Shown here: piece after piece, positions 56,430-64,000 of the stretch
How positions within the stretch are numbered: the stretch's first letter is position 1
Layout: every line of letters starts with the position of its first letter
Source of the DNA: Uloborus plumipes
Taxonomy: Eukaryota; Arthropoda; Arachnida; Araneae; Uloboridae
Direction: 5' to 3'
Length of the DNA stretch: 64,000 nucleotides
Assembly (NCBI GenBank): GCA_038373865.1
Contig: JAXGGA010002026.1
Span: forward strand, 1 to 64,000
Made by a program: the position numbers and the translations under genes
Notes under the pieces: model-generated
The model's input: the letters and a program-made list of their open reading frames with translations, nothing else
Told to the model about the DNA's origin: nothing
The model's database searches: none

Positions 56430-57777
56430 GTGGACCTATGCTCCAAATTTTTAGGGGCATCAAAAGAGGATACATTTCCTTCTTTTTTTCCTGTTTTGGA
56501 AACTATTGCTTTGAAAATATGCACTTTTTCTTGTAAAAGGGGTGCCAAATTTTTCCAGGACCTGGGCACCATCTTACCTTGATCTGTCCCTGACAGCAGC
56601 AATGAAAGTGACTAAGATGCCCCATGTTCGGGGTAAGACTACGAACTTCTAGTATAAATTGCCAATCAATATTATGAAGTATTATAAACCAATTACTTCT
56701 TTTTCTATTCAAAGAAATCCATACATTTTTAAGGTCACTAGTCTGTTAACTTAATTACTTTTTTTCGAAACATCTATCTGAGTGACAAACGAAATGAAAT
56801 TAAGTAACAGCTCTATTTAAAAACTGGCAAAATTGTTAAATATTAAAGAAAATGAAATCTCTGGCCATTAACGCTAATAACTTTGTTAAAAACAAATAAA
56901 ACAACGAATGCGTTGAAAACAAATTAAAACAATGTCGTCAAAGTACAAAATTTACAAAAAAAAAAAAAAAAAAAAGAAAAAAGAGACGACACATGTTTTG
57001 GGTTTCAAGTAACCCCTTTTCAACACAAAAAAAAAATGAGCTTATTTACGTAAAGACATCCAGCCAAAAAGCTTTTTTCCAACGTAAAAATATTACTTCA
57101 AACGCTCATACATAAGTGCACGCACCAATTATTTAATAAAAAGCATCGATTATTTAACAAACGTACAAGGAATTCGTGTGGGGCCCGTATCAGATTAATT
57201 TTCCTCGTGTCGCAGTTGTTGTCTTCTCTTTTTCTTTCTTTTCCTTTTTTTTTATTTTTACTTTTTTATAACAACAGCTACAATTGTTCATCACTCTGGT
57301 GTGAAATCTCTCCCGCAAACCTTAAGTTAGACTGAAATTACAATGAATATTGTTTATTGATAACAGTTTCTGAGAAGAAACTATTTGAATTCAAGCACTT
57401 CTCTTCGCTCCATTAAGCTACACCAATTGCTATCTTTATCCTTCTTCTATAGTCCTAATGAGTATTATTCAATTCTAGAAATGTGCATAGCATTCCGGGA
57501 TGCAGAACCGTCAATTCCGAAGATATGCTAAAAGTGTGTTAGTTAGTTTTAGAATCAAATAATGTGTTATTGATTATTGTGGATTCTTAGAATGTTTGTC
57601 CCTTCCCACGGAAATGTTCTAATGGTTGTTTTATAATTCACGGCGTCTTTATTAAGTTAAGATTTTGGTCAGTCATTTTGTATTCTCTTATACACAAACA
57701 CATTTTAGTTAGCGGTAAATTAGTTGCTGAATTATAAATGTTATTGTTAATACTTTTATTAGTTTTCAAAAAGTATT
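56430..57777. other. AT-rich spacer
   Basis: Poly-A near 56955-56973. No gene or bounded repeat was seen. Confidence 0.4.
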
Positions 57778-57781
57778 TTAA

Positions 57782-58481
57782 GGGGGTCTGGGACACAAAA
57801 ATCGTCAACTTTTGCATTTTTTTTTTATTATTTCAAAAAAAAATCTGTTTTCTTCTCTTTAAAATGAGGTCTGAATCTTGTTCCTATCTTAGTTAGAACG
57901 GAAGATATGATAATTTAATGTAGCCGTCAGGCAACTGTTGCCACAGCAATAACTTCCCTTAAAATGCGTTTTTCGCCATGATGCAATTTTTCCGGATTTT
58001 TTGAATTCAAATTCTTATAACTCAAGAACTAATAAAGATAACGTTCCGAAATTTGGAGAACATCTTTTTCAAACAGTTTACTTGAATTTGTATTCGGCAA
58101 ATTTCAAAAAAAAATTTTGTTCAAAAAATATGATTTTTGAAAAAAAAAAGTACCTTCGAATTTTTCGAAATTTGTACTCAAATATTTTTAATTTTTTTTC
58201 AAATTATTATTATTAAAATTGCCGAATACAAATTAAAGCTTATATATTTGTGTTCACATTGAAGGAAAAAAAATGAAAATTGTTCAAGAATATTTTAAGT
58301 TTTTGCGATTTAAAGCGACCCCCCTTTTCTGAAAAAAATTTAAATTAAAAAATTGAAAAAAGTTTTTTTTTGTCATGTATGTGATGATTTTGCTTATTAA
58401 ACAGATGGTGAATTAGTGTAAAAAATTTCAAAATTCTAAACTGTTTAATAAATTTTTTTTCAAGATGTGTCCCAGACCCCC
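57782..58481. mobile_element. TTAA-flanked MITE 'gggggtctgggacac'
   Basis: The inverted ends gggggtctgggacac and gtgtcccagaccccc have intact TTAA on both sides (57778-57781, 58482-58485). It is 700 bases with no coding potential. An internal inverted pair (aatttgtattcggcaa near 58086 and ttgccgaatacaaatt near 58219) gives it a second hairpin. The site and ends fit a piggyBac-type MITE. Confidence 0.85.
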
Positions 58482-58493
58482 TTAAATCTTTAA

Positions 58494-59084
58494 AGGGTCA
58501 TTCCATAGAAAGTGGGACATGCAAGTCATTTTTCAAAACATTTTTTTTGGATAATTTTTATTTGATTATGTCAAAAATATATTAAATTCTATTGGCAACA
58601 GTGTCTTTTCAGGAAAAAAAGTAATATTGAAAGAATTATTGTAATGTGTAACCTGAGTTACCAACAATTTGTAACCTGAGTTACTGAGTGAATAATTAAT
58701 GAAAAAAAACTCTATGTAGTTGTTTACATTCAACATTCAAATGTAAGTTTTAAAGTAGCTTAGAATATATAGATTTATGTACAATATTTTGTATAAATCA
58801 AAAATTTTAAAAAGAGCAGAATTTTAAGTTCTTAGTGAACTAAGTATGTCAGATGTCTATTTTAGGTAACCTGAGTTACCAAAAGAAATTTATTTAATGG
58901 TTGATAATTATTATATGTATTAACATATTTTGCATTTCCTAAATGAGTTAAAAGCAGTTTAAAATAAAAAAAAAATTCAATGACCTTTCCAAACATTTTT
59001 TTTTTCATTGGAATGTGTTAAACCAGGCACAAGTGTATCGAATGGTAACCTCATGGTAACCTGAGTTACCATGGAATGGACCCT
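58494..59084. mobile_element. MITE 'agggtcattccat' with internal gtaacctgagttac words
   Basis: The ends agggtcattccat and atggaatggaccct are inverted repeats. The 14-base word gtaacctgagttac, itself nearly palindromic, occurs at 58648, 58671, 58866 and 59056. It lies only 12 bases from the TTAA MITE. The flanks are taa and aaat, so the duplication is unclear. Confidence 0.7.
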
Positions 59085-59469
59085 AAATGTCCTGAAATTA
59101 CCTTAATGTTTTAAAAGGGAATTTTGTGTTTTTAGAAACCTTGAGTCTTTTGAGCATATTTTCAAATTTTTAGAAATGTTTGAATAGTCTAAATTTGTCC
59201 TGAAAGAAAGAGACGGACCCCCTCCACCTCAATTTTAAAAAATTAGAATTTTTTTTTGTAGAAATTCATACATTATTTTGTTTTAAAAAGAGAAAGAAAG
59301 AACGAAAAGAACCGCGGATAATCGGGAGTTTACTGTATTTGTTCATTTCCTACCATTGTTGGTTTGCTCATTAATCGCTTTTCAAAAAGGTAAATGTCTC
59401 ACTTCTTCAAGTGTTTCCAAATGCGGATACATGGGAGGGGCTATGGGGCGATCGCTCCACTTTGAGGGA
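59085..59469. other. Short spacer
   Basis: AT-rich with nothing recognised. The octamer ttgaggga at 59462-59469 is the left target duplication of the next element. Confidence 0.5.
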
Positions 59470-59956
59470 AAGGGGTGCCCCCCCCCCCCAAGCTCAATGG
59501 CGCAAATCCCCTCCCCCCCCCAAACTTTTTCACAACCCTCTTGTGCTGTTTATTTTTATTTTTACCTCTCTTTTTTATTTATTTTATTTTTTTAAATATA
59601 TATTTTTAAGTATTTATTTATTTTTTAAAATATTAGTTATTCATTCTTTTTTTTTATTTTTTATTTATTATTAATTTTCTAAAAGTACTAATTATGCGTA
59701 GAACAGAATCGCTTTTTTTCTCTTCCAGACATTCCAAGCACACTCACACACACAAAATAAATAAATAAATAATAATAATAAAGAAATAAAAGAACTAATT
59801 TAAATTGAAAATATTAATTAATGAATAATTTTATTAAAAAAAATCAGAAAATAATTTAAATAAATAAGTAAATAAATAAATTTTTTTTAAAAAATCCCCC
59901 ACCAAAAATTTTGATGGCTCAACTTGCGCCATAATCCCGCCCTGTGGGCACCCCTG
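59470..59956 (+). mobile_element. hAT-like 'caggggtgccca' MITE, copy 2
   Basis: The ends aaggggtgccc and gtgggcacccctg lie between perfect octamers ttgaggga (59462-59469, 59957-59964). The interior matches the copies at 35.6 and 60.7 kb, including cacaaccctcttgtgc and cattccaagcacac. Confidence 0.9.
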
Positions 59957-59964
59957 TTGAGGGA

Positions 59965-60449
59965 TATTGCACCAGCAATGTTTTGTGAATCAAGTCTTAA
60001 AAACTCAAGTGTGCAGTCCATCTTTGATGACGTTTGGGGAAGTTGACTTTCCTCTGTTTTTTTTTTGTGAAATTTAAGTTCCAAAAAACGAAATTTTTGG
60101 CCACTTTCGATGATGAAAGGGCAAGGGATGTTCTAAATATTCGTCCGGAATTATTACAAAGTGGAAGCTCCAAAAATACAAATTTTAAAATACCTTTTGT
60201 AACGAAAAAGGAAAGAAATACGTTCGGAGACCTCCTTCCTCCCTCATCTTGGCTAAACATCTATATTTTAGATGTTTTAAATGAAAATAATGTGACCGCC
60301 CCTCCCCAAAGCCTATGTGAATTAAATACGTATTAAGAAGTAAGTTAAAGAGCCCATCGCCCTCTCCTTGAAGAATTTCTGGATCCGCCCTTGAGTGTTT
60401 CAAGGTTTTAATTTTGTAATTCTTCATACAAACATGTCCAGTAGTTTGG
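59965..60449. other. Spacer
   Basis: An open frame at 60034-60336 runs through it without domain or splice support. Near 60355-60396 a block reading ccatcgccctctccttgaag and gatccgcccttgag resembles the C-rich edge near 535-583, so part of this stretch is repeat-derived. Confidence 0.35.
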
Positions 60450-60686
60450 GGCGCCCCGATGGAAGGTCATTGGAAGTCCCTGTGACCTCCTAAAATTTTT
60501 CGTTGTTCTGCAAATGTTGTCTGACGATTTGGCAAATTTGAGAACAGTATTGTGAAAATCCATTTTTCTTTTTTGATGTTCAATTCCTCCTCTCATAAAT
60601 GCAGGTTTTATTATTCGGTAAAATCCTTAGTTTCCTTCGGCAAATTAGGAATTTTCTTTTCTAAAACGTAAGGTCGGAGAGCTCCT
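60450..60686 (-). repeat. 'gggaggtcac' family repeat, copy 6
   Basis: Inverted, with a mutated end (gaaggtcattggaagtccct). The other edge, gagagctcctg, runs into the next hAT-like MITE. Confidence 0.65.
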
Positions 60687-60691
60687 GTCTG

Positions 60692-61134
60692 CAGGGGGGC
60701 CCATCCCCCCTCCCCCATTTTTTCACAACCCTCTTGTGCATTTTATTTTTATTTTTACCTCTCTTTTTTATTTTCTTTATGTTTTAAAAAGATTATTTAC
60801 TTATTTTTTGAAATTGTACCTGTTATTTTTTTATACCTTAATTTTTTAAAAGTACTAATTATGCGTAGAATAGAATCGCTTTTTTTCCCTTCCATACATT
60901 CCAATCACAGACACACACACACACACACACACACAAATAATAATAAAGACATAATTAAACTAAAAAAATAAATTGATGAATAATTTAAATTAAAAAAATA
61001 GTCAACAATTTAATGGAAAAAAAAATAAAAAAATAAATTTAAATAAATAAATTAGCTTTAACAAATCCCCCCCCCCCCCCAATTTTGATGGCGCAATGTA
61101 CGCCATAATCCCCCCTCCCCTGTGGGCACCTCTG
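60692..61134 (+). mobile_element. hAT-like 'caggggtgccca' MITE, copy 3
   Basis: The ends caggggggccca and tgtgggcacctctg are inverted repeats. The flanking octamers agree only in part (cctg). A (CA)n run near 60906-60934 occupies the place of the shorter cacaca run in the other copies. Confidence 0.75.
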
Positions 61135-61313
61135 CCTGCAAATAGATTTTATTATCAGTAGTGTATTTTATCAAATTATCATTCATTGGCGTTAATAGTT
61201 ATCTACAACTTTATGAGATTAGGAAAAATGATGGGAATACTTGTTTTACGAAAGGGATAGAAATTAAATTGATAACTCTAACAGTAACAAGAAGTTATGT
61301 CAAGAACTAAACG

Positions 61314-63258
61314 AGCCTACTTTCCCGTACATCGACATCGGCATTCTCGCATCTGATCATTATTCTCTTGATTATCTGAGGCTGAAAATTATGTCAAACA
61401 TACATTTTTAGCACTTAGAGCTGATTTCGAAAAGCAAAATATACCCCTCGCATCAGATGAAATAGACACGTAAAAAGTAATTAACGAATAAATAAAGTTT
61501 TGTCGCACCTTTTAAAGAGTGTAACGGTTACAGTTCCTCCGTAGAAAAAATCCTCCATCGTTTTCAAAAAAAAAAAAAATAATAATAATAATAAAATAAA
61601 TAAATAAATAAATAAAAGTACAAAGAGCATCAAAACACATTTTATCAAAGAAAGAAAAAAAAAAGAAAAAAAAAAACTCGTCCGTTAATAAAATGTCTCA
61701 AATTTCACTTTTAATCCGTTGCCAGTTGTTAAATATAAATAAAGAATAAAATGTTCCCGTGAATGAAAAATTTTTGTTACAAAAAAAATCGTCTGCCAAA
61801 AAATAATAATAATAATAATAATAATAAAATAAAACAAATGAATAAATCGTCGAAAAATCGTCTGCACAGTCAGTCATTTTTTTTCTGAGCCTGCAATTCC
61901 GCCATGTTTGCGGAGTCGGAGTCAGAATCAGAGTCCTCACAGAAGATTACTCAGAAAAGTGCTTTACAAACATTATTTATCAAAACCATTTTCTTACAAA
62001 GTTAGTTTGAAGGAAATCCGACTTTAAGTTCAGGGTCAACATTCAACTTAAACAAAAGATCTTTCAAACAAAAAAAGTTTATTCCATTCGGACGGTTCAC
62101 TCAAAAGTTATTAGGTGGGGAAAGGTTGATTGAACGGTTCAATGTTGAACGAAAAAATGCTCAAATGGAAAATTTAAATACGGTAATGAAGTATCCTTGC
62201 TGAGATCCTTCGAACAAAAAAAAAAAGTTTATTTAAATCGGACTGCTCACTCACAAGTTATTAGGGGTGACAGCTTGATTGGGCGGTTCAATGTTGAACG
62301 AAAAATTGTTCTAATCGGAAATGTAAATACGGGAATGAAGTATCCTTGATAAGATCTTTCGAACAAAAAAAAGTTTCTTCAAATCGGATTGTTCACTCAA
62401 AAGTTAGCATCGCGGGACAGGTTGCTTGAACGGTTCAATGTTGAACGAAAAATTGTTCAAATCGGAAATTTAAAAACGGGAAAGAAGTATTCTTGATAAG
62501 ATCTTTCGAACAAAAAAAAGTTTATTCAATTCGGACGGTTCACTTAAAAGTTATTAGGTGGGGAAAGGTTGCTTGAAAGGTTCAATGTTGAACCAAAAAT
62601 GTTCAAATTGAAAATTTAAATACGGTAATAAAGTATCCTTGACGAGATGCTTCGAACAAAAAAAAAGTTTGTTTAAATCGGACTGTTCATTCAAAAGTTA
62701 TTAGGGGTGACAGCTTGTTTGAACGGTTCAATGTTGAACAAAAAATTGTTCAAATCGAAAATGTAGATACGGGAATGAAGTATCCTTGAAAAGATCTTTC
62801 GAACAAAAAAAAGTTTGTTCAAATCGGACTGTTCACTCAAAAGTTAGCATCGCGGGACAGGTTGATTGAACGGTTCAAAGTTGAACGAAAAATTGTTCAA
62901 ATCGAAAAATCAAATATGGGATTGAGCTGTACTCGCCGAGCTCTTTCCAACAAAAAAAAGTTTGTCCAAATCGGAATGTTCATTCAAAAGTTATTAGGGG
63001 GGGACAGACAGACAGACCGACAGACCGACAGACCGACCGACACACAAATTCCCCATCTCAATACCCTACTTTCAAATTTTTAATTTTTCGATATTCATTT
63101 TACCTTTTTATTTTTTTAACTTGGCGATATTTTTTGGACTTGGCGGTATTTTTTTTAACTTGGCGATATTTTTTGGACTTGGCGATATTTTTTAGATGCA
63201 TTAAGCTACTTTTAATACTTTTTTCGTCTTTCTTTTATTTTTAACGGGAAAGTAGGCT
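61314..63258 (+). mobile_element. Minisatellite-bearing element, copy 3
   Basis: Same 15-base ends as the 25-30 kb pair (61314-61328, 63244-63258), same order of parts, and about six minisatellite units from 62129 to 62990. It shares with copy 1 the cggagtcggagtc word, the gaca/gacc run and the ttggcgatattttttgg units. The 5' third is very similar to copy 1 and the number of repeat units differs. Confidence 0.75.
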
Positions 63259-63325
63259 AAAAAGCACGCTAACGTTTCAGAGAAATCTGTTTCAGTGTTT
63301 GTTGTAAAAGTGTTAGAGTATATTT

Positions 63326-63515
63326 TGATAACAATTCGAGAGAAAAAAAAAAGAAGCTTTATATCACGGATAGCAAACAGAATTTTATCTAAATGTCAAA
63401 ATCAAAATAAACTGAAACGCAGTTGATTTGATAACAATTCAAATAAACTCTGTGTCATTGATGTTAAATAGAAGTTTATCAAGATGTCAAAATCAAACTA
63501 AATTGAAACGCAATT
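63326..63515 (+). repeat. ~101-bp tandem pair
   Basis: ttgataacaattc recurs at a 101-base step. tcaaaatcaaaataaactga and tcaaaatcaaactaaattga follow in each half, then gaaacgca. Two diverged units. Confidence 0.6.
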
Positions 63516-63859
63516 TGTTTTCTTTCATATACCAATAGCTGAGGTTTTTATAGCTAGTATTTTTATGTACAATATATATGTTTAGCTCGAATTTCAGTTT
63601 TATTCAGTTTTTACCATTGCTCCATAGATATCCAACAAAGAGAAATATGCAATGGTTAAAACATATAAAGTGTAGATTCATGTGTTAATTGCATACTAGC
63701 TGCCAGGGCAGCTAGATTAGCTTCCTGCGGCATGTTGATGCATAATGTCCCCCCGCCACCCAATTTTTACCTCATTCTGATGTGATATTATTTGATATAA
63801 TTCAATTTTCATAAGATTTTGAGACAGACTACGTACGTGGCCCACTAATGCCCAAGCAG

Positions 63860-64000
63860 CTAGCTGCTTGACCCGGCGTTGCACGGGCGCTTCGCGCCTT
63901 TAAAGTAGTAAAGAATGTTTCAAAATAATACTCGCCGCCAAGGCGACTCGCTGACAGACGCTTCATGTTTTCACTTTTTTCCTGCATCAAAAAAATCATT
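63860..64000 (+). mobile_element. 'acccggc' repeat, copy 3, cut by the window end
   Basis: agctagctgcttgacccggc followed by gttgcacgggcg is the GC-hairpin start seen at 45660 and, inverted, at 43969. More hairpin words follow (gcgcttcgcgc, cgccgccaaggcg). The element runs off the window. Confidence 0.45.

Overview
This window looks like AT-rich nuclear DNA from an animal, most likely an arthropod and possibly a spider or another chelicerate. The evidence is GT-AG introns, short exons separated by kilobases of transposon remains, long poly-G/C and A/T runs, no prokaryotic-style gene packing, and Tc1/mariner, pogo-like, hAT-like and piggyBac-like fossils typical of arthropods. The arthropod placement is inference. 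No marker gene settles it.

One protein gene can be assembled with confidence, on the + strand at about 2.6-16.8 kb. Four exons (ATG 2744-2779, 5599-5881, 14450-14811, 16509-16553) join with matching splice phases into a 241-residue protein. It has an N-terminal coiled coil and an acidic serine-rich patch, and AATAAA lies at 16739. I do not recognise the family. Its introns are full of mobile elements: a foldback-like element, a ~3.7 kb insertion whose target duplication copies the intron-2 splice donor, a pogo-like element, hAT-like elements, a tRNA-derived SINE and several TTAA-flanked MITEs.

18.6-25 kb holds five-hundred-base TTAA-flanked MITEs and one weak candidate first exon near 23.26 kb. 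25.1-30.3 kb is a large inverted pair of elements with 15-bp inverted ends, each carrying a ~146-bp minisatellite. A third copy lies at 61.3-63.3 kb. 30.5-41.4 kb holds a near-perfect 623-bp hairpin MITE, palindromic repeats and one hAT-like MITE nested inside another. 41.7-50.3 kb is bracketed by two inverted arrays of a short 'gacattttgg' minisatellite. Between them lie a dead 880-bp Tc1/mariner copy nested in another repeat and a 4.4-kb palindrome. 51-64 kb holds further copies of the same families, a second SINE with a perfect 14-bp target duplication, and a cluster of TIR elements.

There is one ordinary host gene and at least fifteen repeat families. Many of the repeats are palindromic and, if transcribed, would form long hairpin RNA. 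No rRNA, functional tRNA, CRISPR array or bacterial-type operon was seen.
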